Assembly (NCBI GenBank): GCA_905233135.1
Contig: CAJOCQ010000007.1
Coordinates: 29,237 to 93,236 of the forward strand
Source of the DNA: an uncultured Selenomonadaceae bacterium
GTDB taxonomy: Bacteria; Bacillota; Negativicutes; Selenomonadales; Selenomonadaceae
Reading direction: 5' to 3'
DNA length: 64,000 nucleotides
A program made the translations under genes and the position numbers. Positions 35,993 through 45,256 of the stretch are shown here, in pieces; the first letter of the stretch is position 1; each line of letters starts with the position of its first letter. The notes under the pieces are model-generated. The model did not search any database, was not told the origin of the DNA, and saw only the letters and a program-made list of their open reading frames with translations.

Positions 35993-36508
35993 ATGCAAAT
36001 TACAAAAATTTTGACGGCGGCAATTTTGGGCGCGTCGATTTTTTCTGCAACAACTTTTGCGGCTCCCGTAACGGCGCAGGAAGAAATTTCAATTACAAAA
36101 GAACTTGCAAGGCACGGCGGCGCAGTTCAACCAATCGGCGAAACTAACGACGCCTATTCAAAATTTTTCACGGGGAAAAGTTACCTTTCTAACCTTTCGA
36201 CTGATAAAAATCTCCCCGTCTTCAACGTAACTTTTGCGCACGGCGCACATACTTTTTGGCACATACACCATAAAACTTGCCAAGTATTAATTGCGGCGTC
36301 GGGGCGCGGCTATTATCAAATTTGGGGACAAGAACCGAAGGAACTTTTACCGGGGCAAACTGCAACAATTCCTGCAGGCGTCAAGCATTGGCACGGAGCC
36401 GCGCCCAATTCAAGTTTCCAACATATCGCTTTAATGCAACAAGTCAAGGGCGTAACTACAGAATGGCTGGAACCTGTTGACAATTCGGAATTTCAAAAAC
36501 TCAAATAA
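35993..36508 (+). CDS. Exported cupin-domain protein
   Basis: 171 residues. The signal peptide MQITKILTAAILGASIFSAT ends near AFAAP. The cupin motif is complete: HGAHTFWHIHHKTCQVLIAA and GQTATIPAGVKHWHGAAP, giving three His and a Glu/Gln-type metal site. Cytoplasmic relatives next to AKR and flavodoxin genes are common; the secreted version is less so. Start at 35993 is chosen for the signal peptide and the AGAAAGGA box. Confidence 0.88.
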   Translation: MQITKILTAAILGASIFSATTFAAPVTAQEEISITKELARHGGAVQPIGETNDAYSKFFTGKSYLSNLSTDKNLPVFNVTFAHGAHTFWHIHHKTCQVLIAASGRGYYQIWGQEPKELLPGQTATIPAGVKHWHGAAPNSSFQHIALMQQVKGVTTEWLEPVDNSEFQKLK

Positions 36509-36526
36509 ATTCAAGGAGAAATTCTT

Positions 36527-37597
36527 ATGAAAAAATTTTTGGCGGCAATGACGGCGGCGAGTCTTTTTACTGCAACCGCCTTTGCAATGAAACCCGTTAC
36601 AATTATTGAACAGGGCAGTTTTATGGCGGGCGGAAAAGTTATCACGGCGGCGGGAACTTACAACGGCTTCAACGATTTTAAAGATTTGTCGGGCAATACT
36701 TTGCACGGCGACCACGCCTACTGCTTTTATCAAATTCCCAAAAAAGCAAAAAATTTGTCAATGGTATTTCTGCACGGCTACGGGCAAAGCGGCAAAAGTT
36801 GGGAAACTACGCCCGACGGACGCGACGGTTTCCAAAATATTTTTCTTGAACGCGGTTTTAAAACTTTCGTAGTTGACCAGCCGCGCAGAGGGCGCGCAGG
36901 GCGTGCAACCGTTGCAGGAAATATTTCTGCAACGCCCGACGACCAATTATGGTATTGCAATTTCAGAATGGGCGTATATCCCAATTATTACGATAATGTT
37001 TCATTTCCGCGCGGCGAAGAGGCGCAGAAACAATTTTTTATGCAAATGACGCCCGACACTGCCGCCTATCCTTCCAACGAAATTATAACTGCCGCAATGG
37101 TTGCAGTTATGGAAAAAGCGGGCGACGGGATTTTAATGACACATTCGGCGGGCGGCGGGCCCGGCTGGTCAACCGCTATTCAATCTGACAAAGTTAAAGC
37201 GGTTATTGCGCTGGAGCCGGGCACTTTTCCTTTTCCTGAAAATGAACTTCCCGCCGTTGAAAAAACTACAAGCCCGTTTCCTGCCGCAGGTACGCCCGTT
37301 TCAATGGCGGATTTTATGAAACTTACAAAAATTCCAATCGTTGTATATTTCGGCGATAACATTCCTGCAGGTGATACGCCTGTTGAAAATTGGGGATTCG
37401 ATAATTGGCGCACGCGCTTAAATCTTGCAAGAAATTGGGCGCAGGTTATGAAAAAATACGGCGGCGACGTGGAATTTGTTTACTTGCCTGACATTGGAAT
37501 TTTCGGCAACACTCATTTTCTTATGGCGGATTTAAATAATTTGGAAGTTGCAAACGCTATTGAAAATTGGCTGAAGTCCAAAAACTTAAATAAATAA
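36527..37597 (+). CDS. Exported alpha/beta hydrolase
   Basis: 356 residues. Signal peptide MKKFLAAMTAASLFTATAFA. The oxyanion-loop motif FLHGYGQSGKSWETTPDGRD and nucleophile elbow MTHSAGGGPGW are clear; the His may be in FGNTHFLMADL near the end. Relatives act on esters or lactones outside the cytoplasm. It begins 18 bases after the exported cupin gene, and the two likely work in the same compartment. The substrate is unknown. Confidence 0.87.
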   Translation: MKKFLAAMTAASLFTATAFAMKPVTIIEQGSFMAGGKVITAAGTYNGFNDFKDLSGNTLHGDHAYCFYQIPKKAKNLSMVFLHGYGQSGKSWETTPDGRDGFQNIFLERGFKTFVVDQPRRGRAGRATVAGNISATPDDQLWYCNFRMGVYPNYYDNVSFPRGEEAQKQFFMQMTPDTAAYPSNEIITAAMVAVMEKAGDGILMTHSAGGGPGWSTAIQSDKVKAVIALEPGTFPFPENELPAVEKTTSPFPAAGTPVSMADFMKLTKIPIVVYFGDNIPAGDTPVENWGFDNWRTRLNLARNWAQVMKKYGGDVEFVYLPDIGIFGNTHFLMADLNNLEVANAIENWLKSKNLNK

Positions 37598-37613
37598 TTT
37601 TGGAGGTTGTACA

Positions 37614-38603
37614 ATGCAACAAAGAAAACTCGGCAAAACGAATTTTTCTGTAAATCCCGTCGGCTTGGGCTGTATGGGTTTTTCTCACGCTTACGGCGCG
37701 GCAGTTGAAAAATCTGAAGCAGTTAAAACAATTCGCGCGGCGTTTGACATCGGCTACAATTTTTTTGACACGGCGGAATGTTACACGGGCGAAAATGTTG
37801 ACGGCACAATTTCATATAACGAAGAACTTGTCGGCGAAGCGTTGAAAGAGATTCGAGATAAAGTTGTTATCGCCACAAAATTTGGCGTCGAACACAACGC
37901 AGATAAAACTTTAAAACTTGACAGCAGCCCTAAAAATATTCGCCGCGCAGTTGACGGCTCTTTGAAACGCCTGAACATTGACGCAATAGATTTATATTAT
38001 CAGCACAGGATTGACCCGAAAATTTCGCCCGAAGAAGTTGCTGAAGTTATGGCGGATTTAATTAAAGCGGGAAAAATTAAGGCGTGGGGAATTTCTGAAA
38101 CCAATGAAGAATATCTGCGCCGCGCACATAAAATTTGCCCCGTTACCGCTATTCAAAATCGCTACTCAATGGCGGCGCGTTGGCACGAAAATATTTTTCC
38201 CGTCTGCGAAGAATTGAAAATTACTTTCGTAGCGTTTTCGCCAATGGCGAACGGACTTTTAACGGGCGCAGTTACCAAAGATACAAAATTTACTGAAGCG
38301 GGAGATTATCGTAAGGATATGCCGCAATTCACTGAAAGCGGAATGCAAAAGGCGCAGGCAGTTTTAGAATTGTTGAAAAATCTTGCAGCAGAAAAAAATG
38401 CAACGCCCGCGCAAATTTCGCTTGCGTGGATGATTAACAAAAAGCCGTTTATAATTCCAATTCCCGGCAGCAGAAAGCTTTCACGCCTGAAAGAAAATTT
38501 CGGCGCGGGAAATATTTTGCTGACAGAAAAAGAAATTGCTGACATTGACGCGAAATTGGACACAATGACTTTTGAAATTTTTGGCGGACACAGTGCAAAA
38601 TGA
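37614..38603 (+). CDS. Aldo/keto reductase (second copy in cluster)
   Basis: 329 residues. NPVGLGCMGFSHAYG, FFDTAECYTGENV (Asp, Tyr), VVIATKFGVE (Lys), DLYYQHRIDP (His) and PIPGSRKLSRLKENFGA define an AKR13-like enzyme. It is only distantly similar to the one at 34.4 kb, so they are not recent duplicates. Its stop overlaps the LysR start by ATGA. Confidence 0.92.
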   Translation: MQQRKLGKTNFSVNPVGLGCMGFSHAYGAAVEKSEAVKTIRAAFDIGYNFFDTAECYTGENVDGTISYNEELVGEALKEIRDKVVIATKFGVEHNADKTLKLDSSPKNIRRAVDGSLKRLNIDAIDLYYQHRIDPKISPEEVAEVMADLIKAGKIKAWGISETNEEYLRRAHKICPVTAIQNRYSMAARWHENIFPVCEELKITFVAFSPMANGLLTGAVTKDTKFTEAGDYRKDMPQFTESGMQKAQAVLELLKNLAAEKNATPAQISLAWMINKKPFIIPIPGSRKLSRLKENFGAGNILLTEKEIADIDAKLDTMTFEIFGGHSAK

Positions 38604-39481
38604 TTCGGCAGATAAAATATTTTCAGGCGGTTGTACGTTGCCAAAGTTTTACAAAGGCGGCGGAAGAATGTTTCATTTCGCAATCTGCAATTTCGCAACA
38701 AATTCAAGCGTTGGAAAAAGAATTGGGCGTGCAACTTTTAAAGCGTGAAGGCAGAAAATTTTCTTTGACTCCAGTCGGCGAATATTTTTACAAAAAAAGT
38801 TTGGTGCTTGTCAATGACTTTGAGCGACTTTGCAGTGAAACAACGCGCATTGCAAAGGGCGTTGAGTACGAATTGACGATTGGTTATTTGAAACATTTTC
38901 CCGGCTTTTTCCTGCAGGAAACAATTCAAGAATTTAATTCAAAGTACCCTGAAGTTTCGATAAATCTTTTGAGCGGAACGCACGAGGAACTTTATGAATT
39001 TTTGCGGAAGGGCAAAGCTGACATAGTGATTAACGATTTGCGGCGAAAACCTTCGGCGCAGTACGTGAATTATTTTTTGGCGGAAGCTAAATTTTATGCA
39101 GAATTGCCGCTGAATAATCCGTTGGCGCAGTTGGAATTTTTGACGGCGGAAGATTTAAAAAACACGCCGATAATAATAATTTCTTCGGCTGGGCAAAAGT
39201 ACAACGAAGAATTATTTTTCAGGGAATATTTCGGCGTGAAGAGCGAATTTATTTTTGCGGAAAATTTGCAGGAGGCGCATTTATTGGCGTCGTCAAATAA
39301 CGGCTATTTTCCCGTTGAATTTAATCACGCGCCGCCCGCGTCAAAAATTTTTAAGTACGTACCAATTTTTTATAACGGCGCGCAGTTTTTCAGAAAGTAC
39401 TATGCATTTTGGCGCGTCGAGTCGCAAAAAAAATATCTTGAAGAATTTGCAAGCATTTTAAAAATATACCTGCAAAAATAA
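38600..39481 (+). CDS. LysR-family transcriptional regulator
   Basis: 293 residues. The N-terminal winged helix is typical: QIKYFQAVVRCQSFTKAAEE, SAISQQIQALEKELGVQLL and LTPVGEYFY. A periplasmic-binding-like effector domain follows from ~90. It is translationally coupled to the upstream aldo/keto reductase, so it is likely co-transcribed with the genes it controls rather than divergent from them, which is less usual for LysR genes. Effector unknown. Confidence 0.93.
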   Translation: MIRQIKYFQAVVRCQSFTKAAEECFISQSAISQQIQALEKELGVQLLKREGRKFSLTPVGEYFYKKSLVLVNDFERLCSETTRIAKGVEYELTIGYLKHFPGFFLQETIQEFNSKYPEVSINLLSGTHEELYEFLRKGKADIVINDLRRKPSAQYVNYFLAEAKFYAELPLNNPLAQLEFLTAEDLKNTPIIIISSAGQKYNEELFFREYFGVKSEFIFAENLQEAHLLASSNNGYFPVEFNHAPPASKIFKYVPIFYNGAQFFRKYYAFWRVESQKKYLEEFASILKIYLQK

Positions 39482-39484
39482 ATT

Positions 39485-39509
39485 AAGCCGTCGCAATGAC
39501 GGCTTTTTT
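39485..39509 (+). terminator. Terminator after the LysR gene
   Basis: AAGCCGTC-GCAA-TGACGGCTT followed by T-run, GNRA loop. Confidence 0.88.
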
Positions 39510-39545
39510 GTTACAAAAATAAAGGTAACAGGCAATAATACTTAA

Positions 39546-40391
39546 TTATTCTTTGAAAGGTTGAGAGTCGGCAATATCGACAGATTTTTTTGCATTTAAA
39601 ATTTCGTGCGCAGTTTCGACGGTTGAAAAAATTTTTTCGGCAAAAATAATTTCTTGCGCGGCGGGATTTTTTGAAAGGTAAGCAAGATATTCAATGTTGC
39701 CTTCGGGACCTTTGATTGGAGAAAAATCCAGTCCGCAAATTTTAAATCCCAAATCCTTTGCAAAATTTAAAACGTATTCGATAACCGCCGAATGAATTTT
39801 TTTATCTTTGACGACGCCTTTTTTGCCGACGTTTTCACGCCCCGCCTCAAATTGCGGTTTTATTAATGCGGCAACTTCGCCCGTATCATTCAGCAATTCA
39901 AAGGTAACGGGGAGAACCTTATCAAGCGAAATAAATGCAACGTCAATCGAGGCAAAATCTAAAATGTCAGGCAATTTTTCAACGTTGCGAATATTTGTGC
40001 GCTCCATATTTACAACGCGGCTGTCGTTGCGAAGTTTCCACGCAAGTTGCCCGTATCCGACGTCAATGGCGTAAACTTTTTTTGCGCCGTGCTGGAGCAT
40101 ACAATCAGTAAAGCCGCCCGTTGACGCGCCAATATCTGCCGCAATTTTATTTTCAAGTTGCAAGTTAAAAACTTCAAGGGCTTTTTGAAGTTTGAAGCCG
40201 CCTCTGCTTACAAAGGGCATATCTTCGCCGAGAATTTTAATTTCAGAATCAGCGGCAACCATTGTGCCGGCTTTGTCGATTTTTTGCCCGTTGACTAAAA
40301 TTTTGCCCATCATAATTAAAGACTTGGCGCGGGCGCGGCTCTCGCACAAATTTTTTTCTGTCAGTAAAACGTCAATTCTTTCCTTGCTCAT
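39546..40391 (-). CDS. tlyA: TlyA family rRNA (cytidine-2'-O)-methyltransferase
   Basis: 281 residues. An N-terminal S4 RNA-binding domain (KERIDVLLTEKNLCESRARAKSLIMMG) is followed by an FtsJ-type Rossmann methyltransferase (ADIGASTGGFTDCMLQHGAKKVYAIDVG) with SAM-binding GASTGG. TlyA methylates rRNA and in some bacteria sets capreomycin sensitivity; haemolysin labels are historical. It overlaps the preceding gene by ATGA and closes the ispA-dxs gene row on this strand. Confidence 0.94.
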   Translation of the reverse strand: MSKERIDVLLTEKNLCESRARAKSLIMMGKILVNGQKIDKAGTMVAADSEIKILGEDMPFVSRGGFKLQKALEVFNLQLENKIAADIGASTGGFTDCMLQHGAKKVYAIDVGYGQLAWKLRNDSRVVNMERTNIRNVEKLPDILDFASIDVAFISLDKVLPVTFELLNDTGEVAALIKPQFEAGRENVGKKGVVKDKKIHSAVIEYVLNFAKDLGFKICGLDFSPIKGPEGNIEYLAYLSKNPAAQEIIFAEKIFSTVETAHEILNAKKSVDIADSQPFKE

Positions 40392-41002
40392 AGCTTAATC
40401 CCTAAATCCCATTCGTGCGGCCAAAATCTTTCAGCCATATCTAAAACCGGCGCGACCAATTCCCGAACATTAATAATTCGTTTCAGCCGCCAAAGATTTT
40501 CTTCAGCCTCGACAAATTCAAATTGAAAATTCAAACTGCCCCAAATTTTTCCGTAGTAGGAATTGTCGCCGAAAATTTCAACTTCGGCAACGGCGCGTTT
40601 TTTTTCGACGGTAATTTTTTTGACGTTGGAAGTTAAAGCTTTGAGCATTTTTGAAAGTTCAACGGCGCAAAAATCTATTGGCGCGGCTGTAAAACTTTTC
40701 GGCGGCGTCAAATTTTTGTCAAAGTAAGCCTTCATGACGCGCGTTACAAATCCCAAATGTACGCCTTTAAACTTTGAATTATAAAACCTTAAAACGCTCG
40801 ATCCGAATTTAAAAAATAAATCTTGCGGGTAAAGTTCGTGAAACTTCGCGCAGTTTTTAGCCAATTCGTCAGTAACTTCTTCGTAGCCTTCGTTCAAAAA
40901 TTTTTCCACGTCAACATATTTTGTCATCGTTGAAAAATCGCGCGTGTTAATCGCCGTGCGCATTTCCTCAAGCGTATTCTTGAAAATTTCTTCCCTGTCC
41001 AT
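40388..41002 (-). CDS. Conserved hypothetical protein between dxs and tlyA
   Basis: About 204 residues from MDREEIFKNTLEEMRTA; a TTG start ~19 codons upstream is possible but has a poorer context. The sequence is soluble and mixed alpha/beta: helical first half, then strands KKITVEKKRAVAEVEIFG and WGSLNFQFEFVEAEENLWRLKRI. It resembles NTF2-like or immunity-like small domains only loosely, and I do not recognise it. The stop overlaps the tlyA start. Confidence 0.7.
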   Translation of the reverse strand: MDREEIFKNTLEEMRTAINTRDFSTMTKYVDVEKFLNEGYEEVTDELAKNCAKFHELYPQDLFFKFGSSVLRFYNSKFKGVHLGFVTRVMKAYFDKNLTPPKSFTAAPIDFCAVELSKMLKALTSNVKKITVEKKRAVAEVEIFGDNSYYGKIWGSLNFQFEFVEAEENLWRLKRIINVRELVAPVLDMAERFWPHEWDLGIKL

Positions 41003-41082
41003 TTCGTACCTCAAAAAGTTTTTAATAATTTTTCGGCGCGGTGTAACTTTTCCCTGCAAATTAATTTAAAATTATTACAACA

Positions 41083-41117
41083 AAAAAGGCGGCGTTAAAA
41101 ATTTTAACAACCGCCGA
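41083..41117 (-). terminator. Terminator overlapping the end of dxs
   Basis: GCGGTTGTTAAAA and TTTTAACGCCGC arms on the minus strand followed by a T-run; the left arm includes the last dxs codons. Confidence 0.7.
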
Positions 41118-42966
41118 ATAGTTTAATTTTTTCTGCAATTTTTTCTGCAGTCAAGCCGCAAAGTTTCAAAAGTTCCGCGCGTGCGCCGTGTTCAACAAAT
41201 TTATCTTTGATACCGAATCTTAAAAGAGGCGTCGAAATATTTTCGTCAGCCAAGAATTCTGCAACCGCCGCGCCGTAGCCTCCACTCAAAGTCCCTTCCT
41301 CAATCGTAACAAAAAACTTTGAATTAGTTTCAGCCGCCAAAATTTCTTTATCAAGCGGCTTTACAAAACGCGCGTTAATCACGTTGACAGGAAAATTTAA
41401 AATCTGCGCGACTTCAACAGCAACGCTAACCATACTGCCGACAGCGAAAATTGAAATTTCGGCGTTATCATTTTTCAAAAGGTATTCGGATTTTCCCCAA
41501 TCTAAATTTTGCGGAATTTCTTCAACTGCGCCGCCGCCGCCGCTGCCGCGCGGATAACGTATAGCAACGGGAGTTTCTTGACTGAACGCGGCAAAAATCA
41601 TTTGGCGCAATTCGTTTTCATTCTTCGGAGCCAAAATGTTAATGTTGGGAATTGTGCGCAAAAAAGCCATATCAAACGCGCCGTGATGAGTCGCTCCGTC
41701 TTCGCCGACAAGCCCCGCCCTGTCAAGGCAAAAAATAACGGGCAAATTTTGTAGGCAAATGTCATGCAAAATTTGATCATAGGCGCGTTGAATGAAAGTA
41801 GAATAAACCGCAACAACTGGACGCAAGCCTCCCGCCGCCATTCCCGCCGCCAATGTTACCGCGTGTTCTTCAGCTATTCCAACGTCAAAAAATCTGTCAG
41901 GAAATTCTTTCGCAAAATTTTTTAAACCTGTACCTGAAGGCATTGCCGCCGTTATTGCAACAATTTTTTTGTTGACCTTAGCGCAATCAATTAAAGCCTT
42001 GCTGAAAATTTCTGTATAAGTCGGCGGTGCGGGCTTTTTAAAAATTTCGCCCGTGTCCTTGTTGAACTTGCCGACGCCGTGAAATTTTTCGGGCGAATTT
42101 TCGGCGGGCTTGTAACCTTTGCCCTTCGTTGTATGCACGTGAATTAAAATCGGCTCTTCCAATTCCGCAACGCGCGAAAAAATATCCTGCATTGTTTTTA
42201 TATCGTGCCCGTCAATAGGACCAATGTACGTAAAACCCAACGCCTCAAAAATATTTCCCGGCACTATTGCAGATTTTAAACCGTAGCGAACAGAATGCGC
42301 CGCCGTCAAAATTTTGTCGCCAATATCCGAAATTGGAAGATTTTTTATAAATTCCTCAAAATCTTTTTTTACGCGACGATACTGCGGATTAAGGCGAACT
42401 TCAGAAAGATATTCAGACAACGCGCCGACATTTTTTGCAATGGACATTTCGTTATCGTTTAGAATGACAATTAATTTTTTCTTAAGTTGCCCAGCGTGAT
42501 TCAACGCCTCGAACGCCTCGCCGCCCGTCAACGCGCCGTCGCCGATAACCGCTATAACTTTTCCGTTTTTGCCCTGAACTTCTTCGGCGATTAAAAGCCC
42601 CAACGCCGCGCTGATTGAAGTTGACGAATGCCCGACGCCAAAAAAATCATACGGCGATTCACTGCGCTTGGGAAATCCCGTTATCCCGCCAAATTTCCGC
42701 AATGTATGAAATGTTTCAAGCCGCCCCGTCAAAATTTTGTGCGTGTAGGCTTGGTGTCCGACGTCCCAAACGATTTTATCTTTGTCAAAATTGAAAACCG
42801 AATACAACGCCAAAGTTAGTTCAACCGTTCCCAAACTCGGCGCAAGGTGCCCGCCGTTTTCCGACACTGTATCTAAAATCAAGTGCCGAATTTCCGACGC
42901 CAATATTTTTAATTCTGACAGCCGCAATTTGCGAATATCTGTCGGCAAGTTCAAACTTTCCAGCAT
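41104..42966 (-). CDS. dxs: 1-deoxy-D-xylulose-5-phosphate synthase
   Basis: 620 residues. Thiamine diphosphate motif GDGALTGGEAFEALNHAGQLKKK...NDNEMSI, N-terminal VGHQAYTHKILTGR and transketolase middle domain DVGIAEEHAVTLAAGMAAGG are all typical. It condenses pyruvate and glyceraldehyde-3-phosphate as the first step of the MEP isoprenoid pathway. Its ATG overlaps the ispA stop (TAATG), so the two are coupled. Confidence 0.97.
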   Translation of the reverse strand: MLESLNLPTDIRKLRLSELKILASEIRHLILDTVSENGGHLAPSLGTVELTLALYSVFNFDKDKIVWDVGHQAYTHKILTGRLETFHTLRKFGGITGFPKRSESPYDFFGVGHSSTSISAALGLLIAEEVQGKNGKVIAVIGDGALTGGEAFEALNHAGQLKKKLIVILNDNEMSIAKNVGALSEYLSEVRLNPQYRRVKKDFEEFIKNLPISDIGDKILTAAHSVRYGLKSAIVPGNIFEALGFTYIGPIDGHDIKTMQDIFSRVAELEEPILIHVHTTKGKGYKPAENSPEKFHGVGKFNKDTGEIFKKPAPPTYTEIFSKALIDCAKVNKKIVAITAAMPSGTGLKNFAKEFPDRFFDVGIAEEHAVTLAAGMAAGGLRPVVAVYSTFIQRAYDQILHDICLQNLPVIFCLDRAGLVGEDGATHHGAFDMAFLRTIPNINILAPKNENELRQMIFAAFSQETPVAIRYPRGSGGGGAVEEIPQNLDWGKSEYLLKNDNAEISIFAVGSMVSVAVEVAQILNFPVNVINARFVKPLDKEILAAETNSKFFVTIEEGTLSGGYGAAVAEFLADENISTPLLRFGIKDKFVEHGARAELLKLCGLTAEKIAEKIKLFGGC

Positions 42967-43844
42967 TATTTATTCCGCCCGAGCAAAAATTTTACAAGTT
43001 CGCGCAGAAAATCAGCTTCCGCGCTAAAATTTTTCAGCGCGTCAACTGCATCATCAACGGCTTTTTGCGCAAGATTTTTCGCCGTCTCAATCGAAGTCAA
43101 AGTTACATAGGTAGATTTATTATTTTTTTCGTCGCTGCCGACGGGTTTACCCAAATTTTTTTCGTCGCCGATAACGTCCAAAATATCGTCCGTAATTTGA
43201 AAAGCAAGCCCAAATTTTTCGGCATAAATTGTAAGGGCGTCAAGTTGCTCCGAATTTGCGCCCGCCAAAATTGCGCCGCTGCGAATAGCCGCCTTAAAAA
43301 GTGCGCCGGTTTTAGCCATATGCATTTTTTGCAGCGTTGACATAGAAATTTTTTTGTCTTCGGATTCAAGGTCAATCGACTGCCCGCCGACCATTCCCGC
43401 CGCGCCCGCCGCAATGCTCATTTCTTGCATAACTTTTAACAAAATTTCGGGCGAAATATTTTCTTGGCGCGTCATAACTTCAAACGCCAAAGTTAAAAGC
43501 GCGTCGCCCGCCAAAATTGCGGTTGCCTCGCCAAAAACTTTATGATTTGTAAGCTTGCCGCGCCTGTAGTCATCGTTATCCATTGCGGGCAAATCGTCGT
43601 GAATCAGCGAATATGTATGAATCATTTCAATCGCACTTGCAACGGTCAAAAATTTTTCGCCGCTGCCTGAAACTGCGTCCGCCGCCGCCATTAATAAAAT
43701 CGGGCGTAGTCTTTTGCCGCCGCTCATTAAACTGTATTGCATAGCCTGCGCGAGTTTATCTTCAAGCGCGGGATTTTTTTTCAATTCGACTGACAAATTT
43801 TTTTCGACTAGAGCCGCCCGTTTTTTCCATAATTCCATAAACAT
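42966..43844 (-). CDS. ispA: Geranyl/farnesyl diphosphate synthase
   Basis: 292 residues. The two Asp-rich motifs of trans-prenyltransferases are present: DDLPAMDND (first) and DDILD (second), plus GGKRLRP and GGQSIDL. It makes geranyl and farnesyl diphosphate from the MEP products, matching its coupling with dxs. The usual xseB partner upstream is not seen in the gap to nusB. Confidence 0.95.
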   Translation of the reverse strand: MFMELWKKRAALVEKNLSVELKKNPALEDKLAQAMQYSLMSGGKRLRPILLMAAADAVSGSGEKFLTVASAIEMIHTYSLIHDDLPAMDNDDYRRGKLTNHKVFGEATAILAGDALLTLAFEVMTRQENISPEILLKVMQEMSIAAGAAGMVGGQSIDLESEDKKISMSTLQKMHMAKTGALFKAAIRSGAILAGANSEQLDALTIYAEKFGLAFQITDDILDVIGDEKNLGKPVGSDEKNNKSTYVTLTSIETAKNLAQKAVDDAVDALKNFSAEADFLRELVKFLLGRNK

Positions 43845-44082
43845 AAAACAAAACTTCCTAACCTTGACATTAAGGATTGCTTTTAAAATTTACAAAGAAA
43901 AAATTGTCGGCGCACAGGACGTGCGCCCTTCCCGCGCAAATCGCGTGACGCGATTTCAGCGGGTCTCCGACTAAGCTTGCTGTTAAAAAGCACTTTTCTT
44001 TGGTACTTTCTTTTTTGCTTTGGAAAAAGAAAGTACATCTAAAAAACAAAAATTTCTAAAATAAAAAACCAATCCCTAACAA
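43845..44082. other. Intergenic stretch with a perfect 13-bp hairpin
   Basis: No coding potential recognised. It contains GTACTTTCTTTTT (44003-44015) and AAAAAGAAAGTAC (44024-44036) with loop TGCTTTGG, and an upstream GC-rich part with AAATCGCG/CGCGATTT pairs (43939-43957). The hairpin has no T-run suited to termination of the flanking minus-strand genes. See also the similar hairpin at 46422. Confidence 0.6.
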
Positions 44083-44108
44083 CAAAAAAACCGGACTTTG
44101 GCGTCCGG
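44083..44108 (-). terminator. Terminator of nusB
   Basis: CCGGAC-TTTGGC-GTCCGG with a T-run on the minus strand, just after the nusB stop. Confidence 0.85.
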
Positions 44109-44119
44109 CTGATAAAATT

Positions 44120-44569
44120 TCAATTTGCTATTGCGTCGAGAACGCCGTTGACGAATCGCCCTGAATCGTCTGTGCCGTACTTTTTCGCAAGTTTCACAGC
44201 TTCATTTATTGCAACGCCTACAGGAATTTTATCTTCGGCGAATTTTAATTCATATACGGCTAGCCGTAAAATATTTCTGTCTGCCGCTGCCAATCTTGAA
44301 AGCGTCCAATTTTTTTTTAAGTAAGATTTTATAATTTCGTCAATTTCCGCAAGGTGCGCGCTTACATTTTTAACCGTTTGACTGACGTACAGTAAATTAT
44401 TTTTATCTAAATCGTCTTTTTCGTTAAATTCGCCTGCCGCGTCAATAGCGGTACCGATAGCAAGCCCTTCATAAATTTCTTTTTCGTCAATTTCCCCGTG
44501 ATTAAAATCCAACTGAAACAAAGCCCTGAAAGCCGTTTCGCGTGCAAGTGTACGACTCATTTTTTTCAA
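44120..44569 (-). CDS. nusB: Transcription antitermination protein NusB
   Basis: 149 residues. All-helical NusB pattern: SRTLARETAFRALFQLDFNHG, IIKSYLKKNWTLSRLAAADRNILRLAVYE and IPVGVAINEAVKLAKKYGTDDSGRFVNGVLD. NusB with NusE binds boxA in rRNA operons. It follows the Asp23/DUF2273 genes by 4 bases in the usual Bacillota order. Confidence 0.97.
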   Translation of the reverse strand: MKKMSRTLARETAFRALFQLDFNHGEIDEKEIYEGLAIGTAIDAAGEFNEKDDLDKNNLLYVSQTVKNVSAHLAEIDEIIKSYLKKNWTLSRLAAADRNILRLAVYELKFAEDKIPVGVAINEAVKLAKKYGTDDSGRFVNGVLDAIAN

Positions 44570-44573
44570 CTCT

Positions 44574-44837
44574 CTAGTTAAAATATTTCCAATATTTGAA
44601 ACGTTCGGGAACGGAATTTTCTAACGCCTTCAGCGTTTTATCAATCAAGTCATCGCCCTCTTCAAAACGCGAGCCGATATACAAGCCGATAATTCCGCAG
44701 AAAAAAGCAAACAATGTATTGAAGACGCCAAAAATTAAAATTGCTACGCCGCAAATTACGCCGCCTATAAAGCCGAGTTTTCGCGTAGGATAAGTTTCAA
44801 ACGCCTGCTTTAAAAGTTTTTTTACTTCTCCCCACAT
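44574..44837 (-). CDS. DUF2273 small membrane protein
   Basis: 87 residues from the ATG of MWGEVKKLL; a GTG four codons earlier lies on the ribosome binding site. Two hydrophobic helices (KLGFIGGVICGVAILIFGVF and LFAFFCGIIGLYIGSRF) with a short loop are typical of DUF2273 proteins, which accompany Asp23/Gls24 and AmaP and may help anchor them at the membrane. The 3' end is 4 bases from nusB. Confidence 0.87.
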   Translation of the reverse strand: MWGEVKKLLKQAFETYPTRKLGFIGGVICGVAILIFGVFNTLFAFFCGIIGLYIGSRFEEGDDLIDKTLKALENSVPERFKYWKYFN

Positions 44838-44852
44838 TATTATTTTCACCGC

Positions 44853-45248
44853 CTACCTTACACGACGCTTTTTCTTTTCAGGCAAATTTTGATTTATCTG
44901 CGCAATTCTTACTTCAATAATTGCGTCTTGAATTTCCAAAAGTTCGCGCAGTGTTTGATTCACGGTATAACGCAACATTGCGCCCAATAACGGCGCGGGG
45001 TAATTTTGCACAATGACAACTTCAACATTGATTTTTAAAGGCGCGTGTTCGTTTGGTACTTCGACTGATACGCTTTGAATTTCGTGCAAGCCTTCAATTT
45101 TTACGCGCTCGACAATCCGCCGAATTATATCCGTTTCAACGTGTACAGTTCCATAATCAGTTTCACGCAACAAAAATTCTTCGCCCGACCGCGTAACTTT
45201 AAAAGTGTTTCCAAAAAAATTTTTTAAACTTTTAATTTTATTCAGCAT
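44853..45248 (-). CDS. Asp23/Gls24-like short protein
   Basis: 131 residues. The middle YGTVHVETDIIRRIVERVK and the strands SVSVEVPNEHAPLKINVEVVIVQ resemble half of an Asp23 domain, with a basic tail (PEKKKRRVR). It lies between AmaP and DUF2273 genes in one operon and so belongs to the alkaline-shock module, though the sequence is divergent. Basic ends could contact membrane lipids or nucleic acid. Conserved function unknown. Confidence 0.65.
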   Translation of the reverse strand: MLNKIKSLKNFFGNTFKVTRSGEEFLLRETDYGTVHVETDIIRRIVERVKIEGLHEIQSVSVEVPNEHAPLKINVEVVIVQNYPAPLLGAMLRYTVNQTLRELLEIQDAIIEVRIAQINQNLPEKKKRRVR

Positions 45249-45256
45249 AATAACAC

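Noticed and set aside
43905..43980. GC-rich palindromic stretch as an origin or attachment site.
   Set aside because: No DnaA boxes, integrase or flanking direct repeats; it is only a short inverted repeat in an intergenic gap.
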